Notes under the pieces: model-generated
Databases searched by the model: none
The model's input: only the letters and a program-made list of their open reading frames with translations
Told to the model about the DNA's origin: nothing
Position numbers and translations under genes: made by a program
Part shown: positions 1-11,812 of the stretch, in pieces
Position numbering within the stretch: position 1 is the stretch's first letter
Layout: each line of letters starts with the position of its first letter
Assembly (NCBI GenBank): GCA_019843655.1
Contig: JACDQD010000006.1
Span: forward strand, 682,001 to 746,000
Direction of reading: 5' to 3'
Length of the DNA stretch: 64,000 bases
From: Lethocerus indicus
Taxonomy: Eukaryota > Arthropoda > Insecta > Hemiptera > Belostomatidae

Positions 1-92
1 TTGGTACCTCAAAGTATTAGTACCTCAAAGTATTGGTACCTCAAAGTATTGGTACCTCAAAGTATTGGTACCTCAAAGTATTAGTACCTTAC
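1..92. repeat. 16-bp KpnI-type satellite, left block
   Basis: About five units of GGTACCTCAAAGTATT in tandem, continuing beyond the window edge. Each unit holds the palindrome GGTACC. The same unit reappears at 718-1294. Confidence 0.95.
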
Positions 93-717
93 CTACCCCC
101 AGAAAAATATCTTTATGTTAGGTATATGCTCAATTATTTTTTTACTTAAATTATATGATAAGCACAATTAAGTGTGGATGGGAAAGAACACTGAGGTGAA
201 ATTAAGTTTAAGATAGTACTAAGTCTTTATCGGGTTAAATACCCGTCGACTATTTTCATATTATTGTTGTTGGGGGTTGAATTAATTGTCGCGGGGATGG
301 GGGGGTGAGGGTGGCTGTGTGTATAAAATCGCCACCCCTTCATCCCTCCATCCCTAATTAGTTGGCCCTTTCAGTACAGAAGCTTTTAACCCCAACCCCC
401 ACCCCCCCGGTTTAATTCCCTGGCGTTAAAACACATAACGCGGCCACAATAACTTTGGACGCTTTGAATTTTCAATAGGGGAGGGGGGTTGATTAAATAT
501 TTCAATAAATATTAAATAAAGTTAAATTTAACCCCCCCCCCTTTGGGGCGATAAGCGACACGGGTAATCGATACCCATCGGGTTTTCTGGTTTTTGGGCG
601 ACAAAACCGTTGAAAACAATAAAATAATCTGGTCTTTCGCTAGACCGGTTTCGGATTTTTTTTCTTGTACTGACAGTGAACAGACGAAGTCATATATTCC
701 GGGTATTCCGAAATAAT
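93..717. other. Non-satellite spacer between two blocks of the 16-bp array
   Basis: About 620 bases with C- and G-homopolymer stretches and no credible coding frame. Both edges are units of the same 16-bp satellite, so this may be an insertion into, or a relic between, parts of one array. No transposon ends were recognised. Confidence 0.5.
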
Positions 718-1294
718 AGTACCTCAAAGTATTGGTACCTCAAGGTGTTGGTACCTCAAGGTATAGGTACCTCAAGGTATAGGTACCTCAAGGTATAGGT
801 ACCTCAAGGTATAGGTACCTCAAGGTATAGGTACCTCAAGGTATAGGTACCTCAAGGTATCGGTACCTCAAAGTATTGGTACCTCAAAGTATTGGTACCT
901 CAAAGTATTGGTACCTCAAGGTATTGGTACCTCAAGGTATAGGTACCTCAAGGTATAGGTACCTCAAAGTATTGGTACCTCAAAGTATTGGTACCTCAAG
1001 GTATTGGTACCTCAAGGTATTGGTACCTCAAGGTATTGGTACCTCAAGGTATTGGTACCTCAAGGTATTGGTACCTCAAGGTATTGGTACCTCAAGGTAT
1101 TGGTACCTCAAGGTATTGGTACCTCAAGGTATTGGTACCTCAAGGTATTGGTACCTCAAGGTATTGGTACCTCAAGGTATTGGTACCTCAAGGTATTGGT
1201 ACCTCAAGGTATTGGTACCTCAAAGTATTGGTACCTCAAGGTATTGGTACCTCAAAGTATTGGTACCTCAAAGGTATTGGTACCTCAAAGTATT
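718..1294. repeat. 16-bp KpnI-type satellite, main block
   Basis: About 36 units. Variants are grouped: units ending AGGTATA (about 735-870), mixed AAGTATT units (about 870-1000), then a homogeneous run ending AGGTATT (about 1000-1220). TACCT-CA-AGGTA inside the unit is a short inverted repeat. Sixteen is 1 modulo 3, so every plus frame encodes the same 16-residue peptide in rotation. The long open frames here are therefore a property of the repeat, not a gene. Confidence 0.95.
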
Positions 1295-1422
1295 AGAATA
1301 GTCAGTCTGTCCTATCGTCCTGTTGTACCTGAAAAATCGTTGTAGAAAGTACGAAAAACGTATTTTACGCGTGTTACGATTTTACGATATTTTATCGATA
1401 GCGCGCCTTTCACTAGACTGTG

Positions 1423-1650
1423 TTTAGCTTAAGTCCTCGGGTTTTTATTGTATATTTTCCCCGATTATCACAACAATATTGTTAAATATTCACGATCAAT
1501 GTACCATAATATTTATGCAGAAAGGCCGGTATTCACGTGGAAATCACAATTTGTATATCGTTTTATCGATGTATCATTTGTATTTAAAGAAATAAAACTT
1601 GTTGTAATCTTACAAATAAAGCTGACAAATAACGAAGGGATGATTTTGAT
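1423..1650 (+). repeat. Dispersed repeat, copy 1
   Basis: Starts with TAGCTTAAGTCCTCGGG and ends near AAAGAAATAAAACTTGTT. It matches 21015-21205 over most of its length, including ATCGTTTTATCGATGTA and a poly(A)-signal-like 3' end. It may be a short retroposon or 3' end of an element, but no transposase or RNA-promoter boxes are visible. Confidence 0.6.
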
Positions 1651-2252
1651 CTGATGTTACGTAAAAAAAACCGGGGTTTTAATTAATTAAATTCAGGCGC
1701 GTATCGAGGGGCACGTTTCTACGAAAACATAATATCGCAGCGGAGGGTTCATCGAATTTGGCCCTGTATCTCTTGGGCCAGGGTGCAAAGGGATGTGATA
1801 GGGAGGGGGGGAGGGGTCTTTGGATCAATGACCAACCCCCGCGCCGTCAGGTCGTCGGGGGTTGTGTGTGGGGGGTTGGTTGGGGATACATCAAAGACCG
1901 TGCCGCGGATAGGAAATCGGCTAATTCTTTTTTACCGGGGCCGTATCGAAAAGGGCCCTTTGACGTCGCGCCCTTGACCCAAAGGTCGTTCGCCTTTTGA
2001 CCGATAACGCCGGACCGGAACTCCGGGGGGGGGGAGGGCCCTATTGCCGAATTCCCGGCGCGTTTCCGGACGTTTTTTTTTGCACTTTTTCACTTTCGGA
2101 GAAAAAAAAATTGTCGCCGAAATATTAACAATTCTCGAAATAGGGTTTCGATAACAGTTCGGGAAAAAGGGAAAGGGTCCGCCTGTTGATCGGCGGTGCG
2201 CGTTCTCCAGACCGCTATCCGGGGGTTGAAATAATACGCCAAACAATATTTG
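1651..2252. other. Intergenic, no gene recognised
   Basis: GC-richer, G-run-containing stretch with short overlapping open frames in several phases. None has recognisable domains or a consistent composition. No repeat family was identified here. Confidence 0.4.
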
Positions 2253-2511
2253 ATATACCCGTTTTGTGGTCCGCGAGGGGTTGGAAATACTGTAGTTGCG
2301 TGATGTTTCTGTCTCCTCTCGCCGGTTTCGTCTTTTGCTAGACCGGTTTGTCGGCCGCTCGCCGTCTTCAGTAGCGCTGTGTCTGTCACTGTTAGCACTT
2401 TCAATGTTATGTATAATAACACTACAGTACATGGCTAACAGTGACAGTAACACAGCGCTACTGAAGATGGCTCTAGCAAAAGACGAAACCGGCGAGAGGA
2501 GACAGAAACAT
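2253..2511 (+). mobile_element. Foldback element, tail on the left
   Basis: Left tail ATACCCGTTTTGTGGTCCGC, then arm TTTCTGTCTCCTCTCGCCGG ... GCCGTCTTCAGTAGCG, a central loop, then inverted arm CGCTACTGAAG ... GGCGAGAGGAGACAGAAAC. The right arm lacks the stretch after CTGAAGATGGC that normally carries GAGCGGCCGA, so it is internally deleted. It encodes no protein. Confidence 0.85.
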
Positions 2512-3654
2512 TAATAATTTAAAAAGGTATACGCTATACAGGTGTTTTCCCTAGGTAATAAAATAGTTACAATATTCTGCAACTGTCATTGGGATAAGTT
2601 GAGGAAAACTCACAAATTGTTCAATAGACAGATATATGAATATTTATTGTAAATTTTCCCCGTTTGTGAAAACCGATTTTTTCCAGTCTATTTCACCTTC
2701 TATAAATCTGTTTAAACCGAAAATTTAAGACTCCAGTCCGTCCCGCAACGACTTAGTTGCCAGTGCGGTTTAATGCCAAAATCTATAAAATCTATAGTCT
2801 GCTAGGGCCGATTTAGGTACCCGATTGAGGTTTAGGTTTCACTTTTGTCTCAACCGAATTCCGCCCTACCCTTAAATCGAGTAAAACGAATTTTTAGACG
2901 GAGTAAAATTCGTCCACTTTCGCCGGGGACTTAGTACGGCTTTTTCCTACTCTGAACTTTGGCATTTAACCCTCCGAAGAAGCTGAGGAAATTCATTCGG
3001 ACGTCCGAAAGAGGACGACGTTTTATACACGTGAAACCGGAGTTTGGAGGACACGACACTGACTAATTAGTGCCCGGTTTCAAAGAGACACCGCTTTTTA
3101 TTAGTCTCACGGCTTTCTTCCACCACCCACCACCCCCTTTTGTTGCTACTTCGAGCCTCGTCCAGAATAAAAACTGAATTTTAAACAATATTTAAAAAGG
3201 GGAGAAAAAATTTCGATCCCACCCTTTAACGGCCCTACGACCGATAGGGGCGCGTAGTCGTCAATAGAAAAAAAAAATTATTTCAGCAATATAATCCAGT
3301 GAATTATAAAATAAAGGTAATTCTTGGTAATAAAGGGCTTGATTGACTTGATTCATTGACCCCCCTTGAATATATTTACGCCTATAAACTGAACCCTTTT
3401 TCAGGGGGGGGGGAATAATTGGCGCGTATATATCAATTTACAAAATTCAATCGGAATCGGCCCTAATTGGACGTGACTCTGTATAAAATGTGATACCGGT
3501 TGCTTCTGGGGGTGAATTTAATCCCACACCCCTTTGAAGCGGATACAAATCTATGGTATTTTAGTTGGCCGGCGAAACTTTCGGTTTTCGAAAATCGCTT
3601 TCCAATCAATCAATGCCCGCGGCCTCCTGAAAATTGCTGTGGGAACGTGTCCAG
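2512..3654. other. Intergenic, with a solitary mariner-type end near 2748
   Basis: CGCAACGACTTAGTTGCCAG at about 2748-2767 matches the inverted form of the mariner-like ends at 45879 and 62603. The rest shows no gene. Confidence 0.45.
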
Positions 3655-3782
3655 AAGTGACTGCTGTAACACCGCTACTGAAGACGGCGGCGGCGAGCGG
3701 CCGAAACCGGCGATAGGAGAAGTGAAACAGGCGAGAAGTCTACGGCAATTCCGACCCCTCGCAGACCACAAAACAGGTATTT
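3655..3782 (-). mobile_element. Foldback element, half copy with tail
   Basis: Only the right arm (ACCGCTACTGAAGACGG ...) and the right-hand tail (CCCCTCGCAGACCACAAAAC then AGGTAT) are present. Confidence 0.75.
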
Positions 3783-5029
3783 TAAATAACTCTTCTTACG
3801 TTAGGACGGGAGGGAAGAAAAATTTATACTAAAACAACATTTACCCGGCTGTTTCTGTACGGCGTCAAAACGGCGTTTGGCTGCGCTCAATTTATTTAAA
3901 TAAATATATAAGGAAAAATGAAGACGAAGCGGATAAAATATAAAGTCCTGTGGCGTGGGATGAAGCGGCAGTTATACTGGGGGTGTTTTTTTTTGGGGGT
4001 GGGTTGGGGCGCATTATTTCTGGCAAACGGAGGCCGTATCTGTCGTCCCTTATGCGGGGATATATAGTCGGTTCCTGTGTAGGGAACAGGGAGGGGGATG
4101 TCCAACTGTAGGGGGATGCGGACGGAAGAGAAGGGGTGGTAAAACCAAAAAAAAAAAAAATAGTATTTTCTTCTTTTCTCACCCCCTCAAACGAAAGCGA
4201 AACCCCAACGCTCCTGGGGTGAGATGGAGGTGGGGTTAATATACGAAATGTGAACCGTCTTATTCTCCTCGTCATCTCTGGAATACCCTGGAATTTAATT
4301 TCTCCAGGGGATTTTTTTTTATGACGTTATGACATCGAGGTCTATTATTCGTGGACATTCCACCCATCAATAGACGTGCTTAACGCGTCTATGAAAAAAA
4401 CAATGAATTGTCCAATCAAAATGAAGGGTGTAGAAATTATTTATTAACAGTTTTCCTCGTTGAAAAATGTTTGGTGAAATTTGTTAATTACCGATTTTTT
4501 GGCCAATTTATCGGTCGAAGGTATATTACAGGTATATAAAAAGAGGAATTCAGATATTATCTGATAGTTTGTTGTGTGTGGGACACAACCCGTCGTGTGC
4601 AGGACTGCGTGGGGGGTTGAGAGGGGGGTGGGGTAGTTTCAACCCTTCTCGAACACTCGCCTTCCGCCCTTCATTAGCCGATAGGGGTAGTTTGAGGGGG
4701 GGGGTTGGGGGAGGAAAATAAAAAGGGCGGTTTAACTGGGGCCCTGGAACACAATCGAAGTTTTCACCCGACTCTGGCTATTGGAAAAGTGCCAAGGGCT
4801 CAGCGTTGGGGGGCCGGGGGGTCACCCGACATCAGAAATTGAAACTCTACTCGGCTTAAGCCACATTCACTTAGTTTTCACTTTTCCTACCGAAAAATAT
4901 ATATATATATTTTTCTGATTTTTATTATTAGACCCCCAATCAGAACCCAATAGAAAGGGCACTGGGGGTCAGAGTCAAAGAGTCACTTATTACGGTCGGC
5001 AATAAGTCATGAAATTTGACTCAGAACTA
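3783..5029. other. Intergenic, nothing recognised
   Basis: AT- and G-run-rich DNA with short open frames only. No domain, splice-bounded exon or repeat family was recognised. Confidence 0.4.
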
Positions 5030-5290
5030 ATTTTTTTCCGAAAATTCTGCATAAAATGTACGCATTATCATTGAATAGTACCTCAGAATACGTTTCTAAA
5101 AATCGGTTTGTCAAAAATACTTTGTTTTTTAAGTCCCATTTTTTTGGGGGGGCACTACAGAGTTGAACCGACGCACGAGACCGATAATCTTTTATTTCGA
5201 ATAATAATCATAATTACGAGTATTTCAACACGACGTAGCGTTTTTTATAATTTGAAATTACCGAAAGTAATAATTCAAGTCGAAATAGAT
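5030..5290 (+). mobile_element. Relative of the TTAA (piggyBac-type) element, ends lost
   Basis: Shares extended similarity with the interior of the element at 36515-36857, including CACTACAGAGTTGAACCGAC and AATAATAATCATAATTAC. It lacks the CCCATTAAGTACCG terminal repeats and the flanking TTAA, so it is a decayed or differently terminated copy. Confidence 0.7.
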
Positions 5291-6794
5291 AAATATGTCG
5301 TATCAGAAAAAATGGTAAAATTGTTGAAACGTGTCGAACGAAAGGCGGATCGGAACGCATCGTGCGGTTACATAAAATACATAACGCTTTTATGATAGAT
5401 ACATGTATTTATGATATATTGTAGCGATTGAATTTTGTAGGAATTCCTAGTCAGTTTTAAAAAATACAGTTGTAAATACAGCCAAACAGTTAATGGCGGA
5501 TTTTCAGACGTGAACATTTATTTATATCGGCTAATTCACGAAAGTGGGGTACTTTCAGATAGTAAAGTATCTTATATTATTAAAGTACTTATAATAATTA
5601 TTGCATTTTCTGGGAGCCTACTGGAGAAAAAATCCACAAAAAACATCCACAATAGCCCAAGATTTTTTTCGAAAAATTTTTTCGTTTATATATGAAAAAT
5701 CACTTGGAATAGATTTTACATTGGTGTATTTAGAACGGTCTAAAAAAACATTGAAATAAAAGTATTCTTTTTAAACTGACACAAATACGTGATTCCGGGC
5801 TGTAGATAAACGCTGTAGCCCACGTGTCACGTACACGTGTCGCGTTAGAAGAAATTATTTATTGGACAAAAAAATATGGATAGAATTTATCGATAAGAAA
5901 TTCATTTTATTGTACGAAAATTCAACATTTTCTTGAGAGTTAAATGTTACGTCTTTCCCTTTTTAAATGTTAATTTCACAAACCCCGCTAAACCGATCTA
6001 TACGACTGTTATAGACACACTAAATAATCTAATCTCAGTACACTTTCTTCATACATTTTACAGTTTTAGTACGTAATTTTGTTCAATACTCGACACGTTC
6101 AAACGTGCCTTCGGTCGGTAGAAAATTGAGTTGAAATTCACTCTGTAAATCTGTGAGTGTTCAGTTAAAAGACCGGATCAATTCCGACCGTATCGTTCGG
6201 TCAGAAAAACACGTAAAATTAACGTTTTTTTACGAACATTTATGTGCCACTTTGCCGTCTATTGCGTCCGGATTACTGACTTTTTTTTTACAAAACGAGC
6301 CGCGAAAAATTAATTTCCGTTTAGACGAAAACCGGCCAATTTGAGAAACGGCCGAATCAATAAGAACCGTGCAATAACCGTTTATAAGCGGTACAAAAAT
6401 GAATACTAATTCCGTTCAATTCGTAGGGCCCGAAACCGCCCCCCCCCCATAATCCTGTATACATATGGATGATTTGCACGGGATTCTGCATGCATCGTAT
6501 TTGATTTTGAGACCGGAATGAATATTCATGAAAACGGGTGAATTGGTACGGTTACTTCGGCCCAGAGACAGAGGGACACTTTCAGTCGGCGATTGTAGGG
6601 CCTTAACGAATCTTTCCCGCGACTAATATGCACACCGATAGCACAATCGGGGAGTCATCATCAATATTGAGCAATTATTGAATTCCGACGAAATCGCTCA
6701 ACCGATAAGCCCATTTACGATTTTCAGTACTAAAAAATGGTCCCGTATACATACTGGTCCTATATGTGGCTCAAATTGTGGCGAAATTGTAAAT
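5291..6794. other. Intergenic, nothing recognised
   Basis: AT-rich, with scattered short open frames lacking domains or splice context. Confidence 0.4.
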
Positions 6795-6951
6795 CTTCAG
6801 TAGCGGTGTGTCTGTCACTTGGCATGCTTTTTGGGACATCCTCACTGCACTGTCACTGCCACTTACAGTGTAGTGACAGTAAAACCACCCTTGCACTGAC
6901 ACTGAACATAGGCAAAAAAAACTTCCAAAGTGACTAACAACGCTACTGAAG
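6795..6951. mobile_element. Foldback element, central core only
   Basis: Begins CTTCAGTAGCGGTGTG and ends AACGCTACTGAAG in inverted orientation, enclosing the loop with CACTGTCACTGCC and AGTGACAGT. The outer arms and tail are missing. Confidence 0.75.
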
Positions 6952-7583
6952 CTTAGTTACTGTCTAATTGAAATAACCGTGTAGAGAATGTCAATTAATA
7001 TCAGTGAATCATCCATACATATAATAGTTCCTCCGCCGAAATAGTGAATTATTTTACTATTAAAGACTAAGAACAAAATGAAGTAAATGAATCGTTGAGC
7101 GGAAAATAAAGATTTTAAAGGACTACTGAATATTTATACAGAATGAAATAATAATGCAAAGCGCGGTATAAACAAAAAGTGTATCCGATTCCCCCATTTA
7201 CACATTTCAGCCCCAAATATAGTCGTTTATACAATATTTAATTAATTACTAGATTGACTATGTGCTACGGATATTTTAGCTAACTTCTGAACTGGATTTA
7301 TGATAATATTATTCTATTTAAAGAATTCCTAAACCAGACGAAATTCAACTTCTGTATGTAAATAAGTTTGGGGATTTTCTTTAAGAAAACATATTTCAAA
7401 ACAAGATTAAGTGAAACCAGGTAGACTTATAAGCCTAAATAAGGCAAGTAAATCCCCACTGGTCAACAGTATATAAAATAAATTTGACACTAATCCTATA
7501 CAGGGAAAATAACTATAGCAAGAGGATTATCGGAGAGGATAGAAATACATAAAAATAACAACTTCGTCAGATAAGTTATGGTA
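6952..7583. other. Intergenic, nothing recognised
   Basis: AT-rich DNA without a supported gene or repeat. Confidence 0.4.
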
Positions 7584-7659
7584 TTAACAATAAGGGAAAA
7601 TCCCTTATTGTTAAGGGATTGATCCCTTACAATAGAGGGTTAATCCCGAGGGGATTAAC
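7584..7659. repeat. Three consecutive perfect hairpins
   Basis: Hairpin 1 at 7584-7614: TTAACAATAAGGGA, loop AAA, perfect complement (14-bp stem). Hairpin 2 at about 7613-7628: AAGGGAT, TG, ATCCCTT. Hairpin 3 at 7639-7659: GTTAATCCC, GAG, GGGATTAAC (9-bp stem). There is no poly-T stretch after hairpin 3 that would suggest a polymerase III terminator. Confidence 0.85.
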
Positions 7660-8074
7660 GACACCTCATATCCGCACACATATATCTGTATATGTATATA
7701 TACCAACCGGTATTTTTCCCGTTTTAAAGTTCTTCCCCGGTTTAGATTAACGCCTATAAGCAGTGGGTTAGCACTTGCGAGTTGGACGGTGGCAAAATGT
7801 CACCCGGTTCTAATCTTGTTAGACGCAGTAAGTATGCATACAGGCGGTATACAGGTTCGTATACACACGGCTCGACGTACGCCTTTTGCGGGTTAAATTC
7901 GGCCAAATTAGGGGACTAATTTAGGGCCCCGGCACCCTTTTAAGGGCGGCTTGTTTTAAGGGTAAATACGCTTCTAGACACTTGCAGCTTTACACGGAGT
8001 ACTTCGTTCATGTACCTCCTGTATGTCCTGTACGCGTCTTCTGCCCTAGCGCACTGTACAATACCGTAAAAGAA

Positions 8075-8135
8075 AGACGTATAAGGGCGTATAAGGGCGT
8101 ATAAGCATAGTATAAGAGCGTATAAGAGCGTATAA
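8075..8135. repeat. Short array of GCGTATAAGAG-like units
   Basis: Five to six 10-11-bp units (GGGCGTATAA, GAGCGTATAA) directly abutting the next array. Confidence 0.85.
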
Positions 8136-8273
8136 GACCTCAAAAGGACCTCAAAAGGACCTCAAAAGGACCTCAAAAGGACCTCAAAAGGACCTCAAAA
8201 GGACCTCAAAAGGACCTCAAAAGGACCTCAAAAGGACCTCAAAAGGACCTCAAAAGACCTCAAGAGACTCAAG
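8136..8273. repeat. 11-bp tandem array GACCTCAAAAG
   Basis: About 12 nearly identical units GACCTCAAAAG, decaying at the right edge to GACCTCAAGAGACTCAAG. There are no spacers, so it is not a CRISPR array. Confidence 0.95.
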
Positions 8274-9179
8274 TTAATTAAATTATTCCAATAGTAATTA
8301 AATATGTATCGTATAGCACGTTTTAATTATTTTTCATTGAAAATATTAATACTATTCAATTTTATACTGTAAATAAAAGAGAAAATGGCCGTAACTGGGT
8401 GAAATTTATAATTTTCTGTAGCCAAAAAACGCAACTGGTTTATATGGGCAAATTATTAGGTTGACACACGCGTTCATTTCTATTGCTATTTTATTATTTT
8501 TATCGATTGTACAATCAATCTTTATCGTTATAAGAACAATTCCAAAAAAGGATATTTGGCTAAATCAATGCAAAAGTGACTGTGTGCGTACAGGATGCTA
8601 CGTTGATCAGCAGGCGCTACTGAAGACCTGGAGGGCGGGCGGGTTTAAAACTCGATTGAACTCTACGAAATGAATTATCTCCCCCCCAACAACCGGTTAA
8701 AGTGATATTTGTCAGTGCTGGAAATGATTTTTTCCCCGTGGGCTCGGTGTATTTCCTCGCGGAAATAGCGGAAAGTCGGAGGGTTGGTTATACGAATTTA
8801 AATATTTACGAAAAGATTATTTTCGCCGCCCCTCAGCGAAACCGGGGGGGGGGGTGGGGGCGGGGGTTGTTCGGGTCACCCGCACCCGGTTTTACATTTC
8901 TATATTATTCAACGATTCATTATTCAACCGGCCGTTTTCTTATTCGGGGATTTCGACACTCTGGAAATCTCCAGAGTCGCGGCGAATAAGACGACAAATG
9001 GACGTGGAAGAAGTGAAAAAAATAAAGGGTTTTTGGTCGAGGGATATATATATATAATTTTTTAAAAATATATTCGGCCATAAAACCATTTTTTTCCGAG
9101 CCCACATCACCAGAAAGGTTTCTAAAAGAGAAGAAACCCTTCTGTCTGCAATGTCGCTGCATTAACAATTACTAGTACA
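8274..9179. other. Intergenic, with a foldback-element scrap near 8616
   Basis: AGGCGCTACTGAAGACC at about 8614-8630 is a scrap of the foldback arm. The remaining sequence shows no supported gene. Confidence 0.4.
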
Positions 9180-9238
9180 GAGTGGTCCAAAAAATGTATC
9201 CCACTGTTAACGGTCCATAAAATGGAAACTAATGGATT
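9180..9238 (+). mobile_element. Extra left end of the 9342-9895 element
   Basis: GAGTGGTCCAAAAAATGTAT and the following GGTCCATAAAATGGAAAC nearly duplicate the left end at 9342. It is either a solitary end or a nested insertion. Confidence 0.65.
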
Positions 9239-9341
9239 TTTTTAAGACAGAATATTATTTGAGAACGAAAGAAAAAATACAATAACTATATAAATAACGT
9301 ATGGATAATTATATACTCTATCATACAAGGTGACTATATAC

Positions 9342-9895
9342 AGAGTGGTCCAAAAAAATGTATCCACTGTTTAACGGTCCATAAATTGGAAACTAATGGA
9401 CGGAATTGTGTCTCATTTTCGGTGAAAGTGTAGCTTAAAGTCCAACTTGAAGATATCATATTGTACACTTTAGGTGTTCGAAATGGTGCACCATTATTAA
9501 CGTCCACACAGACAGAAAGTGTGCATCACCAACTACCGACTGAAAAGTGTTCAGTCGGATAATTTGCAGGATTTCCATTAATGTTTTCCTACTTAAAATA
9601 CAACTTGAAAAACTGGACTTACTTTCGTCCAATGTATAAGCCTTGCGCCGGCCCCACGTTTAGTCGAGTACAACAAGTTGTATATACAACTGACACAACA
9701 GAACACTGACTATACGACAAGAATAGGAACAACGCAATACAAAGTATTGTATGGCGCGATCGCCACAACTACAAACTGTTAACAATAACCAAAAATGAGA
9801 CACGATTCCGTCAATTGGTTTGTCAAAGTTATGGACTTTTAAACGGTGGAGTTTTAAAATTTTTTTTTTTTTGGGGGGGGGCTGGAGTGTTCCCG
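9342..9895. mobile_element. Inverted-repeat DNA element, non-autonomous
   Basis: Left end GAGTGGTCCAAAAAAATGTA ... ATTGTGTCTCATTTTCGG is inverted at 9790-9855 (CCAAAAATGAGACACGATTC ...), giving diverged terminal repeats of roughly 75 bp. The ~400-bp interior encodes no transposase and contains GAAGATATCATATTGTAC. Size and structure suit a deleted DNA transposon; the superfamily is not certain. Confidence 0.7.
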
Positions 9896-11740
9896 GATGA
9901 ATCACCTGTTTTGTCCACTAATCCCTCTCGATTTACCCCCGTCTACCTGAGTCGTTAGACACGGTATGAATATAGATTTTAAAAATAATAATTTCTAATG
10001 CCCCCCCCCCCCCCCGGGAAATAGTGATACCTGTATGGCCGCTGTATTGGACAAAGCAAATGATAACGCGAAAACAATTTGCCCTTTCAAGGGATGCATT
10101 GCTCTCTCTCTCTCTCTCTGTGTAGGGGTTGGATTGGGGTTTATTGTAGGGGTACCCTCCAATAAACCCCCCACCAAACAGCCAACCTGTTGATTGTTTA
10201 ACGAGTGCCCGACCGACAGAGTAACCCCCGCGGCGCTAAGGATTACGCCATTAAAAAAATCCTTTGGGGAAGAAGAAAAAAAATACATTGAAATTAGAAT
10301 TTTTTCGAAACTCGGTATCGGATTCGGACCCTTGTACCCAACAAATATTACCCGGTCTCATATTAGGTCTAATTAGCCGCCCTTAATTACCAGTCGGAAT
10401 TCGACAATAATACTAATAATGAGGTAGGGCAATACCTCGGGCCACTTGAACGTTAAAACGCGCAAATATAATTTCAAAAAGCCACTTACACGTGCCAGTA
10501 TAGCCTCTGTTATGATAGCGGGATAATAAACGTACCCAAGAGTCTTTTGAAAATTTACTTTAAATTTGTACATTTATCGTTATATTTTGTCGGTCATTTG
10601 ACTTTCTGTAAATTCTTATATCGTCCAATTATTCAATTTCTCACTTTCCGTTTTTCTCACAAAAAAAGAATTCGTACATTGTTTGCGGGAAATGTACGAA
10701 GGAGAAACCCTAATTACATGTAAAAATGCTTTGTCTATAGCGATAAAAATATGCGTTTAATTATTTTATACGATATCAGAAACGATGTTGCAAATAATTT
10801 CCTTTAATAGGTAAAGAATTTTTTTTACGAAAAATCAACGTTTTTTTCATAAGGGGTAAAATCACCCCCCCCCCTATAGTAAGATTTGGTATAGAAAAAT
10901 TTATGACGTAAATAAATTAGACAATAAATAAGTGTAAATAAGTAATAAATAAGTTAGACTCTTCGACAACTGTTGCTAATAAAGAAATTATTAATTTACA
11001 GCAATCCATCCATGTCATTGCAATCTATAAAAAAATATTATCCTGAAATTGTAAAATTAGCATGAATAGCGGACGGTTTTGACGTATTCTGCTCTGAAAT
11101 ATTATTGTACATAAAAATCGATGAAATAGGGCAGTGTTAGTGCATACAGGATGCTACTGAAGACCATCAACAGGTTAATTTTTTAATTTTTGTTTCAGCT
11201 TGATCAACGACATAATGGAAATTCGACGCCTTCAACCCCGAAGCTAATTCGGGTTGGGGGGGTTGAAATATTTAGAGCTGTCGAAATATATTCCCCCGGG
11301 ACGGGTATTTCTCGTGAAAAAGTCTCGTTTTTTTTTTTTTCATATAGAAAAATGTTATCCTGAAATTGGTAAACGCCCCAGATTTATGCACCGGAACGCA
11401 GGATCCGTTTCCCCTTTCGAATGTCCCGAAAGGATACGAAATTCCTCCAAAAATCTGGAGCTCCTTAAGAGGAAACGGATTTATTGTTGTCAGATCGCAA
11501 TTTAAAAAAATCTTAAAATAGTCTCGAAGAAACATATTCTAAAGTGTGTAATTGAAACACTGTTATTTCCCGACCGATTGATGAAAATTACATTATATTG
11601 TCTCCGATATTTCCCGTACTACAATACATATTCTGGGAGTTTCCCTTCAGCAGGTAAATTTCGAACCCCCGGCCACCCCGCGACGGTTAATTTCATTGGT
11701 CGCGGAAATATCCCAGGTAAGCCTTCTCTCTGTCAAGATG
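9896..11740. other. Intergenic upstream of F-box gene A
   Basis: Contains homopolymer C near 10001-10015 and a short CT run near 10092. A foldback scrap (GATGCTACTGAAGACC) lies at about 11150. GGGAGTTTCC at 11635-11644 matches a Rel/NF-kB-type site about 100 bp upstream of the TATA box; whether it is used is unknown. No gene was recognised. Confidence 0.4.
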
Positions 11741-11742
11741 TG

Positions 11743-11779
11743 TATATAAGCATCGAGTTTACGGTCCAAAAATCATTCT
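11743..11779 (+). promoter_or_regulatory. Core promoter of F-box gene A (TATA plus initiator)
   Basis: TATATAAG at 11743-11750 and TCATTC at 11773-11778 put a start A at 11775, 32 bp downstream of the TATA box, as expected for an insect core promoter. The predicted 5' leader is 38 nt. The segment is conserved in the paralogue at 13501-13534, which supports function. Confidence 0.7.
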
Positions 11780-11812
11780 TAGCCGTGAAATCAGTGTCTA
11801 ATATTAAGTGGA

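Noticed and set aside
876..1345. Long open frames of Tyr/Trp/Lys-rich repeats
   Set aside because: They are the three-frame reading of the 16-bp satellite, with no start context or unique sequence.
8136..8273. CRISPR-like regular repeats
   Set aside because: Units abut with no spacers, in a eukaryotic setting.
11655..11685. TTCGAACCCCCGGCC resembling a tRNA T-arm
   Set aside because: No matching acceptor stem, anticodon arm or A box upstream.
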